Source: Streptomyces graminilatus | Lineage (GTDB): Bacteria; Actinomycetota; Actinomycetes; Streptomycetales; Streptomycetaceae | Length of the DNA: 53,253 nt | Direction: 5' to 3' | Assembly (NCBI RefSeq): GCF_001418565.1 | Contig: NZ_LIQQ01000020.1 | Span: forward strand, 1 to 53,253 | Shown: piece by piece, positions 6,083 to 14,796 of the stretch | Position numbering within the stretch: the first letter of the stretch is position 1 | Layout of the letters: every line of letters starts with the position of its first letter | Translations under genes and position numbers: made by a program | The notes under the pieces: generated by a model | Seen by the model: only the letters and a program-made list of their open reading frames with translations | Databases searched by the model: none | What the model was told of the DNA's origin: nothing

Positions 6083-8467
6083 ATGAAACAAGTCGCCGCC
6101 GCGGTGATCATCGATGCCCGAGGCATGGTGACGGGGTGGAGCGAGGGCGCCCGGCGGCTCACGGGGTACGCGGCCGAGGCCGTCGTCGGACGTCCGGCCG
6201 CCGAACTCCTCGCCGAGGACCCGCCGCCGACGGCGATGGCCGAGCAGGCCGGAGTGATCGCGCTCCGGCACCGGGACGGCCACCGCCTCGCACTCACCGT
6301 CAGCGCGTGCCCCGTACCGGGCGAGGACGGCGAGGCGCGCGGATTCGTCGTCACCGCCCTCCCCGGACCGGCGGTGACCGCACCGGCGGCGCCCGGGCCG
6401 GCCGCTGCCGCGCAGGAGCCCGCCTCGCTCGAACGGGCCATCCGGCAGGCCTCCGTGTCGATGTCCGCCCTCGACGCGAACGAGCGCTACACCTGGCTCA
6501 ACGACGCCGCCTGCGCGGTGATGGGGACCGACGAACAGGCTCTGGTCGGGAAGTTCTACGCCGACCGGAACATCGTGCCCGACGACAAGATCAGCCAGGG
6601 GTTCCTGACCAACCTGCGCGAGGTCCTTCGCACAGGTGTCCCCGTTCGTTACGAGACCTTCGGCAAGGACGCGGACGACGGCCGGGAACGCGCCTGGAGC
6701 CTGGAGATGTGGCCGGTGCGCGACGACCTGGGCGCCGTCGTCCAGGTGGGCATCGCCGCGTTCGACAGCAGCGAACAGCACTGGGCACGGCGGCGGCTCG
6801 CCCTGCTCAACGAGGCGGCGGCGGCCATCGGCACCACCCTCGACGTGGTCCGCACCGCCGAGGAACTCGTCGAGATCGCCGTGCCCCGGTTCGCCGACTT
6901 CGTCAGCGTCGACCTGCTCGACTGGGTGCTCGGCGCGGACGAGCCCGCCGGCGCACAGGCCGACGAGGTCGTCCTGCGCAGGGTCGCCCACGGCTCCGTC
7001 ACCGAAGGCACGCCGGAGGCCGTCGTCCCGCTGGGTGCGAAGGACACCTATCTGCCGTTCACCGCGCCCGTGCGGGCGATCGCGGAGGGCAGGGCGGTCA
7101 TCGGGCGGGCCGGTGAGCGGGCGTTCGACGACTGGGTCGCGGAGCGCAACTCCCGTGAGCCCGTCGGCCGCCCGTACCGCAAGGGCGTCCACTCCATGGT
7201 CACCGCGCCGCTGAGGGCCCGTGGGACCACCCTGGGCGTCGCGGTCTTCCTGCGCATCGGCTGTCCCGACCCGTACACGCAGGACGACGTCGTCCTCGCC
7301 GAGGAACTGGCCAGCCGCGCCGCCGTCTGTGTCGACAACGCCCGCCGCTTCGCCCGTGAGCGCACGACCGCGCTGGCCCTCCAGCACAGCCTGCTGCCCC
7401 GTGGGCTGCCCGGCCAGGCGGCCGTCGAGGTCGCCCACCGCTATCTGCCCTGCGGATCGGTGGCCGGTATCGGCGGCGACTGGTTCGACGTCATCCCGCT
7501 GTCCGGCAGCCGGGTCGCCCTCTGCGTCGGTGACGTCGTCGGGCACGGCATCCAGTCCTCCGCGACCATGGGACGGCTCCGTACGGCCGTACGGACCCTC
7601 GCGGACGTCGATCTGCCGCCGGACGAACTCCTCACCCACCTCGACGACCTGGTGACCCATCTGGCCGACGAGGAGGACAGCGACGAGGTCGCCGAACTGG
7701 GCGCCACCTGCCTCTACGCCGTGTACGACCCGGTCTCGCGCAGGCTGACCCTCGCCTCCGCCGGACACCCGCCGCCGGCCGTCGTGCCGCCCGGCGGCGC
7801 CGCGGAGCTGATCGAGGTGACGGCGGGACCACCGCTCGGGGTCGGCGGCCTGCCCTTCGAGGCGACCGAGCTGACCCTGCCCGAGGGGTCGCTGCTCGCC
7901 CTCTACACGGACGGCCTGATCGAGGACCGCGACCGGGACATCGATCACGCCATCGCCGAGCTGTGCCGCGCCCTGGACCTGCCGGGCGCCTCGCTCGACG
8001 CCGTGTGCGACGCGGTGCTCAAGGCCGTGCTGCCCGAGCAGCCCGGCGACGACGTGGCCCTGCTGCTCGCCCGTACGCACGCGCTGGGCACCGGACGGGT
8101 CGCCACCTGGGACGTCCCGCCGGACCCCGCGCACGTGGCCGTCACCCGCCAGGCCGCCGTGGAGCAACTGGCCGCCTGGGGGCTGGAGGAGGAGGCCTTC
8201 GTCACCGAACTCGTCGTCAGCGAGCTGGTCACCAACGCCATCCGGTACGGCGAACCGCCCATTCAGCTCCGGCTGATCCGGGACCGCGCCCTCATCGTCG
8301 AGGTGTCCGACGGGTGTTCCACCTCACCGCACCTGCGCCGTGCGCACGTCTACGACGAGGGCGGCCGTGGTCTCCTGCTCGTCGCCCAGCTCACCCAGCG
8401 CTGGGGCAGCCGCCAGACGGGCACCGGCAAGACGATCTGGGCGGAGCAGCCCTTGCCGGCGGAGTGA
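6083..8467 (+). CDS. PAS-PAS-GAF-SpoIIE phosphatase with C-terminal HATPase domain
   Basis: A multidomain soluble signalling protein of 794 residues. Two PAS-like segments lie at about 1-90 (AAVIIDARGMVTGWSEGARRLTGY) and 120-235 (NERYTWLNDAACAVMG), then a GAF domain at about 245-425. A PP2C/SpoIIE phosphatase follows at about 435-650, with the metal site GGDWFDV, GDVVGHG, TCLYAVYD and LYTDGLIEDRD. The last 130 residues are a GHKL ATPase of the anti-sigma-factor type, with ELVVSELVTNAIRYG and DEGGRGLLLV. Such proteins dephosphorylate anti-anti-sigma factors while the kinase domain phosphorylates or binds them, so one polypeptide can set sigma activity. ATG 6083 is chosen; starts at 6047 and 6050 are possible. 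Confidence 0.88.
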   Translation: MKQVAAAVIIDARGMVTGWSEGARRLTGYAAEAVVGRPAAELLAEDPPPTAMAEQAGVIALRHRDGHRLALTVSACPVPGEDGEARGFVVTALPGPAVTAPAAPGPAAAAQEPASLERAIRQASVSMSALDANERYTWLNDAACAVMGTDEQALVGKFYADRNIVPDDKISQGFLTNLREVLRTGVPVRYETFGKDADDGRERAWSLEMWPVRDDLGAVVQVGIAAFDSSEQHWARRRLALLNEAAAAIGTTLDVVRTAEELVEIAVPRFADFVSVDLLDWVLGADEPAGAQADEVVLRRVAHGSVTEGTPEAVVPLGAKDTYLPFTAPVRAIAEGRAVIGRAGERAFDDWVAERNSREPVGRPYRKGVHSMVTAPLRARGTTLGVAVFLRIGCPDPYTQDDVVLAEELASRAAVCVDNARRFARERTTALALQHSLLPRGLPGQAAVEVAHRYLPCGSVAGIGGDWFDVIPLSGSRVALCVGDVVGHGIQSSATMGRLRTAVRTLADVDLPPDELLTHLDDLVTHLADEEDSDEVAELGATCLYAVYDPVSRRLTLASAGHPPPAVVPPGGAAELIEVTAGPPLGVGGLPFEATELTLPEGSLLALYTDGLIEDRDRDIDHAIAELCRALDLPGASLDAVCDAVLKAVLPEQPGDDVALLLARTHALGTGRVATWDVPPDPAHVAVTRQAAVEQLAAWGLEEEAFVTELVVSELVTNAIRYGEPPIQLRLIRDRALIVEVSDGCSTSPHLRRAHVYDEGGRGLLLVAQLTQRWGSRQTGTGKTIWAEQPLPAE

Positions 8468-8496
8468 CCCGGTCGGACGACGGCAGCCCGACCGGG
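8468..8496. terminator. Hairpin between convergent genes
   Basis: CCCGGTCGG (8468-8476) pairs with CCGACCGGG (8488-8496) around an 11-base loop. It starts one base after the phosphatase stop and lies just before the cupin stop, so it can end transcription from both sides. Confidence 0.55.
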
Positions 8497-8507
8497 CCCG
8501 GCGGCCG

Positions 8508-8942
8508 TCACTGGAAGCCGCACCCTGGGTTCGGCGCGTCCTCGGAGAAGGGCGAGCCGTGCGGCAGTACGTACAGGATGTCGAGTACGACGGGTGTGCA
8601 GCCGAGATTCTGGCCCAGGTGGATGTTCCCGGGACCGGCCGGCTCAAGGATGGTGCTGCCCTGCGGATACACACCGTCGGACGCGCAGGTGGAGTCGAAG
8701 TGGCTGAGGGTGCCCTGCTTGATGATTCCGTAGAGGGGGCCGTCGTGGTAGTGCCAGCCGGTGCCCTGGCCCACGGGGATGGTGACCTCCCGCCAGGTGT
8801 AGTCGGTGTGGCCGATGGTCGTCCGGGAGATCGTCCGGCCCGAGACTCCCGGTCCGGGTGGTGTGGCCCGGGCCGTGCCGCAGACGAGGACCGCGGTGAC
8901 CGTGAGAGCTCCGGCCGTGATGGTGCGAAGCGGTTTGCGCAT
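8508..8942 (-). CDS. Secreted cupin-domain protein
   Basis: The protein has 144 residues. Residues 1-26 are a Sec-type signal peptide: basic MRKPLR, a hydrophobic core and a GTARA cleavage site. The mature part is a single-domain cupin: TWREVTIPVGQGTGWHYHDG carries metal-ligand histidines, and GIIKQGTLSHFDSTC and GSTILEPAGPGNIHLGQNLG form the second motif. Two to three cysteines (DSTC, LGC, PGCGF) may form disulfides outside the cell. The ATG at 8942 is preferred to upstream in-frame starts because it begins the signal peptide. Role unknown; single-domain secreted cupins may bind small ligands or act as isomerases. Confidence 0.8.
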   Translation of the reverse strand: MRKPLRTITAGALTVTAVLVCGTARATPPGPGVSGRTISRTTIGHTDYTWREVTIPVGQGTGWHYHDGPLYGIIKQGTLSHFDSTCASDGVYPQGSTILEPAGPGNIHLGQNLGCTPVVLDILYVLPHGSPFSEDAPNPGCGFQ

Positions 8943-9374
8943 GGTGGGGTCCCCTCGACGGCACGGGAATGAGCGCGTCATGACAGGTCGGGGCGATCCT
9001 AGAGGCGCCGCGATACGGCGGAAAGAGGCAGCGGCGCCTGTGGACAGAACCCGTCGGTCACGTCGGTGACCGCTCGTCAATCACGTACCGCCGGTCACCG
9101 TTGTTCCGGAACGGGGGGCCGGTTTCAGCCGGTCGGGTGAGGTGCCGTCGGCGTCCGGAAATGGGCCGGGACGGGACTGTGGCGGCCATTTGTGACCTGA
9201 TTCACCGTGCGCGGAAGAGAACAAACTCCGGATGCCCCGGCGTGAGCCGAATCCGGACAACAACTCTTCCGGAAGAGCGGAAAGGGGCTCGTAGTTCGTT
9301 GTTCCCGGGCCCGGAACGCGAACCTAGTATGTTACCTGCGAGTTTAGTTCTGGTCGGTTACGGCGGTGCGAACG
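8943..9374. other. 432-base non-coding stretch
   Basis: It lies between the start of the cupin gene and the end of the AraC-type gene, both on the minus strand. No ORF has convincing coding character. The part next to 8942 should carry the cupin promoter. The stretch at about 9290-9400 is unusually AT-rich for the window, and I can assign nothing to it. Confidence 0.6.
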
Positions 9375-10271
9375 CTAATTCCGTGGATTTTCGCCGCGCC
9401 GGAATGCGCCGGGCGTCATGTTGACCCTGCGTGCGAAGAACTTGCCGAAGTTTGTGACTTCGGTGAACCCGAGTTGGCGTGCGATCGCGCCGAGGGGCAG
9501 GTCCGTGTGTAAAAGCAGGCGCTTCGCCTCCAGGGCGACGCGTGCGTCGATCATGTCCTTGGTGGAGGCGCCGGCGGTGACGCGGCAGGCCCGGGACAGG
9601 GTGCGCGGCGCGCAGTTGAGCGCGGCGGCGTAGTCCTCGACCAGCCGCGTCGTGCGGTAGGAGGCCTCCAGTTCGCGCCGGAAACGCAGAAACAGCTCGC
9701 CGTTCTCGTCGGAGGGGGCGTCGGCCTCCGCCTGGTCCGCGCGGCGGCGGCTGCGGCACATCTGGTCGATGTGCAGGAGTGTGACGGCCAGCAGATGCTT
9801 CAGGATGTCCTCGCAGGGCCCCTGGTCGGACCGTTCGAACTCGTCCCGCATCAGGGCCAGCACCCGCCGGAGTCCGGCCGGTTCGTCATCACGGAGCCGC
9901 CAGTGGCAGGGGCGCAGAACGTCGTCGAGCATTCCCATCGTGGCGTGCATCCGCAACGGAAATGTCTCGGTGAACATGACAAGAAGGGCTTCCATGTCCG
10001 TCACCGCCGCGAACTGGATCACCTGGTTCGGCCGGATCCACAAGACGGATCCCGCGCGGCACGAGTAACGTGTGGAGTCGATCGTGAGGTCGCCGTTTCC
10101 CGCCTCGACCAGCATGAGCTGGTGGTAGGCGAGCCGGTGGGGAGAGGTGTCGAAGTCCTTACGGACCTTGGCGCGCGCCTCGCTGAGTGAGGTCATGGCA
10201 ATGCCTGCCCCCGGGCTGCGGACGGGGGCGTACGGAACTACCGGGATCGGTAGCGAAGTGAAATCGACCAT
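9375..10271 (-). CDS. AraC family transcriptional regulator
   Basis: The 298-residue protein has an N-terminal cupin-like sensor half (about 35-170: HRLAYHQLMLVEAGNGDLTI, SVLWIRPNQVIQF) and a C-terminal double helix-turn-helix (about 200-295). Key stretches are LVEDYAAALNCAPRTLSRAC and the signature LGAIARQLGFTEVTNFGKFF followed by RRVNMTPGAFRR. It is divergent from the IclR gene at 10409 across 137 bases. The ATG at 10271 is taken because the preceding residues resemble related regulators; a start at 10196 is possible. Targets are unknown, with the dioxygenase and monooxygenase genes downstream of the IclR gene as candidates. Confidence 0.86.
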   Translation of the reverse strand: MVDFTSLPIPVVPYAPVRSPGAGIAMTSLSEARAKVRKDFDTSPHRLAYHQLMLVEAGNGDLTIDSTRYSCRAGSVLWIRPNQVIQFAAVTDMEALLVMFTETFPLRMHATMGMLDDVLRPCHWRLRDDEPAGLRRVLALMRDEFERSDQGPCEDILKHLLAVTLLHIDQMCRSRRRADQAEADAPSDENGELFLRFRRELEASYRTTRLVEDYAAALNCAPRTLSRACRVTAGASTKDMIDARVALEAKRLLLHTDLPLGAIARQLGFTEVTNFGKFFARRVNMTPGAFRRGENPRN

Positions 10272-10276
10272 GAGCG

Positions 10277-10284
10277 TTCCGGAA
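10277..10284. promoter_or_regulatory. TTCCGGAA palindrome in the AraC/IclR divergent gap
   Basis: An 8-base perfect palindrome lies within GTTCCGGAAT, immediately before the AraC start codon and over its ribosome site. IclR-family operators are often short GTTC/GAAC-type palindromes. The 137-base gap otherwise holds only the two promoters. The site is too short to be sure. Confidence 0.3.
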
Positions 10285-10408
10285 TCGACCTTTCGTAAGC
10301 TACTTTAAACCTCAATCATAGGTGTGGCCGCCCGTGGCCGGATCACGTCCGGCCCATGCACGAGTAAGTCTCCCCCCACAATGTGCAGGTGAAGGGAAGT
10401 AGACGGGA

Positions 10409-11248
10409 TTGACCACCCACCCCGGCGCCCCCGAGCGCTCGGTCGTCGACCGGACGCTCAGCATTCTCGGCGTGTTCGACCGCGACAACCGCATTCTGAC
10501 GCTGAGTGACATCAGCCGGCGCTCCGGTCTTCCGGTCGCCACGGCCCACCGCATCGTCAACAAGCTCCATGGCTGGGGCGCACTGGAACGAGGAGAAGGG
10601 GGCGGCTACAGCATCGGCCTGAGACTGTGGGAGACGGCCACGCTGGCACCCCGCTACTCGGGCCTGGCCGAGGCCGCGCAGTCCCATCTCGTGGAACTCC
10701 GCGAACAGTCCGGCGGCGCGACGGTTCTCGCCCTGCGTGACGGGAAGGAGAGCATGTGCCTCTCCTTCCTCTCCGACGACCCCGGTCTCACGACCCCTTG
10801 GGGACAACCCGGTTCCAGGCTTCCCCTGCACGTCACAGCCACCGGTCTGGCCCTGCTGGCGCACGCGAGTGCCGTACTGCAGGACGAGTTGTGCGCCGGC
10901 CCGTTGCCCGCGTACACCTCCACCACCGTCACCGACGGCGCCACTCTGAGGAATCAACTGCGCCGGATCAAGCGCGAGGGGTACGCGATCATGTGCGACA
11001 CCCTGCGCGAGGGCCGGGGAGCGGTCGCGGCCCCGGTGCGCAACGCGCGCGGCACGGTGGTGGCGTCCGTCGGTGTCGTCGGCCCGGCGAACATGCTCCA
11101 GCCGTCCCGCCTGGTCCCGCTGGTCGTGGCCACGGCCGAGGCGATCTCCCAGGAGGCCCGGAGGGACGGATGGCGGACGGTCCACGCGAAGTCCGACGCG
11201 CCCGCCGCGCCGGAGCCCGCGCCGGTGCCCGCGCCGGTGCCCTGGTGA
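10409..11248 (+). CDS. IclR family transcriptional regulator
   Basis: A 279-residue protein with a TTG start behind GAAGGGAAG. The N-terminal winged HTH (about 10-75) reads RSVVDRTLSILGVFDRDNRI, LTLSDISRRSGLPVATAHRIV and a wing. The C-terminal ligand-binding domain (about 90-255) has HLVELREQSGGATVLALRDG and IKREGYAIMCDTLREGRGAV. The final 20 residues are a Pro/Ala-rich low-complexity tail of repeated PAPVP units. It precedes the TauD-type gene on the same strand by about 200 bases. IclR proteins bind aromatic or small acid metabolites; the ligand here is unknown. Confidence 0.88.
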   Translation: MTTHPGAPERSVVDRTLSILGVFDRDNRILTLSDISRRSGLPVATAHRIVNKLHGWGALERGEGGGYSIGLRLWETATLAPRYSGLAEAAQSHLVELREQSGGATVLALRDGKESMCLSFLSDDPGLTTPWGQPGSRLPLHVTATGLALLAHASAVLQDELCAGPLPAYTSTTVTDGATLRNQLRRIKREGYAIMCDTLREGRGAVAAPVRNARGTVVASVGVVGPANMLQPSRLVPLVVATAEAISQEARRDGWRTVHAKSDAPAAPEPAPVPAPVPW

Positions 11249-11454
11249 GCGGATCCCGGGGAGCCGGTGAGCGGTTCCCCGGGACACCGGCCACGGCGTA
11301 CCGGCGGGTGGCGAACCGGGCCTCCGGCTGAGCCCCACGCCCGGTCGTCACCTCTGTCGTCACGCCCGGTCACCATGCCCGGCCGTCATGTCGGCCGGGA
11401 TACTGGCCCGGTCACCGGCGAGACCGACACGACCGGCCCACGATCGGAGCACGC

Positions 11455-12456
11455 ATGAGTCCGGACCGCACCACCCACGGCGAAGTGTCCTCGGCCGCAC
11501 AGGAGTTGGAGGAGGCGAACGCCGCCGGTGTGGAGGTGCGGCCCGTCGCGGGGCACATCGGCGCCGAGATCTCGGGAGTCGACCTGAGCGAGCCCCTCGA
11601 CGACACCGTGGTCGCGGCGATCAGGGCGGCCGTCCTGCGCTGGAAGGTGGTGTTCCTCCGAGGCCAGCGGCTGGACCACGCCGGGCACATCTCCTTCGCC
11701 CGCCGGTTCGGCGAGCCCGTCGTCCTCGGCCGGCGCGGCGGCGCCTCACCGCCCGGCTTCCCGGAGATCGAGACGACCGCCGACCGGCTGGAACTGGGCG
11801 GACGTTACGGCATGGAGCACGCCGAGTGGCTGGAACGGCGCCGCCACTCCCTGCTGCGCGGCTGGCACTGCGACCACGGCGCCCGTATCGACCCGCCCGC
11901 CGCCACGATCCTGCGCGCCGAGACCGTACCGCCGTACGGAGGCGACACCACCTGGTCCAACCTGGCCGCCGCGTACGCCGGGCTCTCCGCGCCCGTACGG
12001 GAGTTCGTGGACGGCCTGCGGGCCGAGCACCGGCTCGGCGTCGGCTACCAGGCGCGGCCCGGCGACGACGCGTACCTTCGGCATCTGCTGGACCATCAGA
12101 TCGCCTCGGTGCACCCGCTGGTGCGCGTCCACCCGGAGACGGGGGAGCGGGTGCTGTTCGTCAACGGCTACTACCTGGAGCAGATCACGGACGTCTCCCG
12201 GGCGGAGAGCCGGCTGCTCCTGGAACTGCTCCTCGAACAGGCGACCAGGCCCGAGTACACGGTCCGTTTCCGCTGGGAGCCCGGCAGCGTCGCCTTCTGG
12301 GACAACCGGGCGACCATTCACCTCGCGCCCGGCGACAACGCCCACCTCGGCCACCCCCGGGTCATGCACCGCGTGATGCTGGCCGGTGACATCCCGGCCG
12401 GCGTGGACGGCCGGCCGTCGGAGCCGGTCACCGGCACCGAACCCGGGCGGTGGTGA
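11455..12456 (+). CDS. TauD/TfdA family 2-oxoglutarate-dependent dioxygenase
   Basis: This 333-residue non-heme iron oxygenase has the iron ligands His138 and Asp140 in GWHCDHG and the distal His289 in FWDNRATIHLA. The co-substrate arginine lies in RVMHRVML (about 306). The N-terminal GHIGAEISGVDLSEPL and VVFLRGQ are standard for taurine/2,4-D/alkyl-sulfate dioxygenases. Reaction: Fe(II)- and 2-oxoglutarate-dependent hydroxylation, often releasing sulfite or an aldehyde. The exact substrate cannot be read. Neighbours are an IclR regulator upstream and a convergent flavin monooxygenase, a pairing seen in organosulfur scavenging. Confidence 0.88.
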   Translation: MSPDRTTHGEVSSAAQELEEANAAGVEVRPVAGHIGAEISGVDLSEPLDDTVVAAIRAAVLRWKVVFLRGQRLDHAGHISFARRFGEPVVLGRRGGASPPGFPEIETTADRLELGGRYGMEHAEWLERRRHSLLRGWHCDHGARIDPPAATILRAETVPPYGGDTTWSNLAAAYAGLSAPVREFVDGLRAEHRLGVGYQARPGDDAYLRHLLDHQIASVHPLVRVHPETGERVLFVNGYYLEQITDVSRAESRLLLELLLEQATRPEYTVRFRWEPGSVAFWDNRATIHLAPGDNAHLGHPRVMHRVMLAGDIPAGVDGRPSEPVTGTEPGRW

Positions 12457-12482
12457 GCGGCGTAGGTGAGGCTTTTGGGGCC

Positions 12483-13514
12483 TCAGCCGGTGGCCGGGGA
12501 CCAGCCCAGGGCGGGGCCGAGCCGGGTCGCGATGTCCGTGAGGATCTGGACGTAGTCCTCGTGCTCGAAGGTGAACGGCAGCGCGAAGGCCACCTCGTCG
12601 ATCTCCTGGAACGCGACGTGCGCGTACAGGAGTTCGGCGATCTCGGCGGAGGTGCCGACGAGGTCCGGCGCGAACATCAGCCGCGCGGGACCCTGCGGTG
12701 CCGCGGTCCTCGGCAGCCGCTTCGCCGCGTACTCCTCGTACTTCGCGCGCTGCCCGGGGGTGGCGCTGTCGGTGGGGATCACCACGAGCCCCTGGGAGAC
12801 CCGGGCCCGGTCGCCGTCCGGATGGGCGGCCCGGAAGGCCCGGACGCCCGCGAGCTGGATCTCGGCGAAGTCGTACGAGTCCTCGTCCCCCTCCGCCTTG
12901 ACGACACTGCTGGTCAGGAAGTTCATGCCGTGCTCACCGGCCCACCGCGCCGACCGCAGACTCCCGCCGCCGTACCACATCCGGTTGCCGAGCCCCGGGG
13001 AATGCGGCTGGACGCGGTCCGAGAACACCTCGAACCCCTCGACCCCGCTGAAGTCGCTGGCCGTCTTCCCGCGTACGAGGTCCAGCAACCGCTCCACGCG
13101 CCGGTAGCCGAAGTCCTCGGCATCCGCCGTGTCGGGGTACAGGGCGCCCTTGACCTGGTCGTAGTGCATCGGCGGACCCACGCTCAGCCCCGGGTTGAGC
13201 CGGCCGCCGGAGAGGATGTCGACGGTCGCCAGGTCCTCCGCCAGCCGCAGCGGGTTCTCCCAGCCCAACGGGATGACCGCGGTGCCCAGTTCGATCCGCC
13301 GGGTGCGCTGCGAGGCCGCCGCGAGAACGGCCACGGGGGAGGAGATCCCGTACTGGAGATGGCGGTGGCGCAGCCAGGCGCTGTCGAAGCCCAGCCGCTC
13401 ACCCAGCTCGATGATCTCCAGCGTCGACTCGTGCCCCGCCCGAGGGTCGTTCGCGTCGAACAGTCCGATGGTGAGAAAGCCCAGCTTGCGCAGCGGCTGC
13501 GAGGGGGACGGCAC
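12483..13514 (-). CDS. LLM-class (luciferase-like) flavin-dependent monooxygenase
   Basis: A 343-residue bacterial-luciferase-fold oxidoreductase. Typical stretches are LGFLTIGLFDANDPRAGHES, LGFDSAWLRHRH, ELGTAVIPLGWENPLRLAED, LSGGRLNPGLSVG and WYGGGSLRSARWAGEHGMNF. Such enzymes use FMNH2 or F420 to oxidise sulfonates, long-chain compounds or nitrilotriacetate-like substrates. A TTG 15 bases further up is in frame, but the GTG at 13514 sits right behind GGAGGAGCGC, so it is the better start. It converges on the TauD-type gene with 26 bases between stops. The pair may belong to one sulfur-scavenging or xenobiotic locus; this is inference. Confidence 0.86.
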   Translation of the reverse strand: MPSPSQPLRKLGFLTIGLFDANDPRAGHESTLEIIELGERLGFDSAWLRHRHLQYGISSPVAVLAAASQRTRRIELGTAVIPLGWENPLRLAEDLATVDILSGGRLNPGLSVGPPMHYDQVKGALYPDTADAEDFGYRRVERLLDLVRGKTASDFSGVEGFEVFSDRVQPHSPGLGNRMWYGGGSLRSARWAGEHGMNFLTSSVVKAEGDEDSYDFAEIQLAGVRAFRAAHPDGDRARVSQGLVVIPTDSATPGQRAKYEEYAAKRLPRTAAPQGPARLMFAPDLVGTSAEIAELLYAHVAFQEIDEVAFALPFTFEHEDYVQILTDIATRLGPALGWSPATG

Positions 13515-13653
13515 GCGCTCCTCCAACAATCGTCGTACGGACGTTCACGCTACGTCGATTGTGCCAGCCGGCCGGGTCGGCGGGCCGGGTCGGCGGGCCG
13601 GAGGGGCGGGCCGGCCACCTTGTCCTCGGCCACCGGAGCGCCGTGGCGATGCC

Positions 13654-14535
13654 TTACGGGCGGCGGTCCGTCCAGGGCGGCGCCGGGGTCCGCTGCCCGC
13701 CGGGAGCGGGCTGTCCGATGTCCCGGACCGCCGACTGCCTGGGAATGCGCGGCAGTTGCTGCTCGGGCCGCAGCAGGGAACTCGCTCCGCGCCGTTCCCC
13801 GTTGCCCGTCACCAGCAGCGGGTCGAACATCACCACGACCGAGGCCAGCAGCAGGAAGATCACCGGGCCGATCAGCATCGGCAGCAGCAATGAGGTCGGT
13901 GAGTCGCCGGACCAGGTGTTCTGGGACTTCTCGTGCAGATGCACGCTGACCGCGGCCATGCCCGTGTAGTGCATACCGCTGACCGCCACACCCATCACCA
14001 GACTGGCGCCGAGGCTGGTCAGGAAGCCCTGGATGGAGACCGCCGCCCACAGCGCGGCGGTCGCGGCGACGATGGCGATCACCACGGAGATCGCCACGGT
14101 CGTCGTGTTGTACCGGATCGTTCCGTTGAGCGTGAGCGCCGCCATGCCGAGGTAGTGCATCGCGGCGACACCGAGACCGGTCACGACGCCGGCGGCGGAG
14201 AGCGCTACAGGCGTGGCGCCCCGGTAGCCGACGACGAACACGCCGATACCGACGACGACGATCGCGACGGCGAGGCTGATGACCGTCAGCCCGGTGTCGT
14301 AGCGGACCGCGCTCTCCTCGACCTGGAATCCGATCATCGCGATGAAGTGCATGGTCCAGATTCCGCACCCGATGGCCGTCGCCCCCAGCGCCAGCCAGCC
14401 CTGCCTCCAAGAGTCCTGGTTGAGCAGCGATCTGACCACGCAGCGCAGGCCCAGGGCGCTTCCCAGGCAGGCCATGATGTAGGCGGCCACGGGCGTGACC
14501 AGCCCGTAGCTGAACCCGTCGATCGTTCCTTGCAT
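13654..14535 (-). CDS. MHYT-domain integral membrane sensor
   Basis: This 293-residue membrane protein has seven predicted helices and the three MHYT signatures TMHFIAMIG, AMHYLGMAA and GMHYTGMAA near the outer faces of helices. In this family these are proposed to bind copper and sense oxygen, CO or NO. Unlike many MHYT proteins it carries no GGDEF/EAL or kinase output. After the last helix there is only an 80-residue Pro/Arg-rich cytoplasmic tail. The ATG at 14535 follows GGGGGGACT with good spacing, so longer reading frames are not needed. Its partner is unknown. Confidence 0.88.
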   Translation of the reverse strand: MQGTIDGFSYGLVTPVAAYIMACLGSALGLRCVVRSLLNQDSWRQGWLALGATAIGCGIWTMHFIAMIGFQVEESAVRYDTGLTVISLAVAIVVVGIGVFVVGYRGATPVALSAAGVVTGLGVAAMHYLGMAALTLNGTIRYNTTTVAISVVIAIVAATAALWAAVSIQGFLTSLGASLVMGVAVSGMHYTGMAAVSVHLHEKSQNTWSGDSPTSLLLPMLIGPVIFLLLASVVVMFDPLLVTGNGERRGASSLLRPEQQLPRIPRQSAVRDIGQPAPGGQRTPAPPWTDRRP

Positions 14536-14719
14536 GTGCTGAGTCCCCCCAAGGCGCAACATGTTGAATGGTGAAATTCTCGCGTCAAGCGCGAACAAAG
14601 CAAGCGGTTACCGCCAGTACTCGGCGACTTTCTTTGAACCTTGGTCAAGATCGGTCGACATGAGATGAGATTTCGGACGGAATATCTCGCTCCGGTCGTG
14701 TCGCTGACATTCGACTGAC

Positions 14720-14753
14720 TGATCGCTAAGCTGCACGGCCAAGCGATCAAACG
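14720..14753. promoter_or_regulatory. Inverted operator pair upstream of the DeoR/LacI-type gene
   Basis: TGATCGCT (14720-14727) faces AGCGATCA (14742-14749) across 14 bases. The right element extends to AAGCGATCAAACG (14741-14753), whose exact reverse complement recurs after the regulator gene at 15926-15938. The site is 44 bases before the ATG at 14797, which suggests autoregulation. Confidence 0.6.
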
Positions 14754-14796
14754 AACATTCCGGTATGCGGATCCGGCCGCGAAGGGGGCGAACGGT

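Noticed and set aside
5660..8167. 835-codon open frame on the minus strand
   Set aside because: It runs antisense to the peroxiredoxin and phosphatase genes. The translation is low-complexity (Arg/Gly/Val/Asp-rich), as expected from GC-biased antisense DNA.
12450..13949. 499-codon open frame on the plus strand
   Set aside because: It is antisense to the monooxygenase gene, and its composition is unlike a protein.
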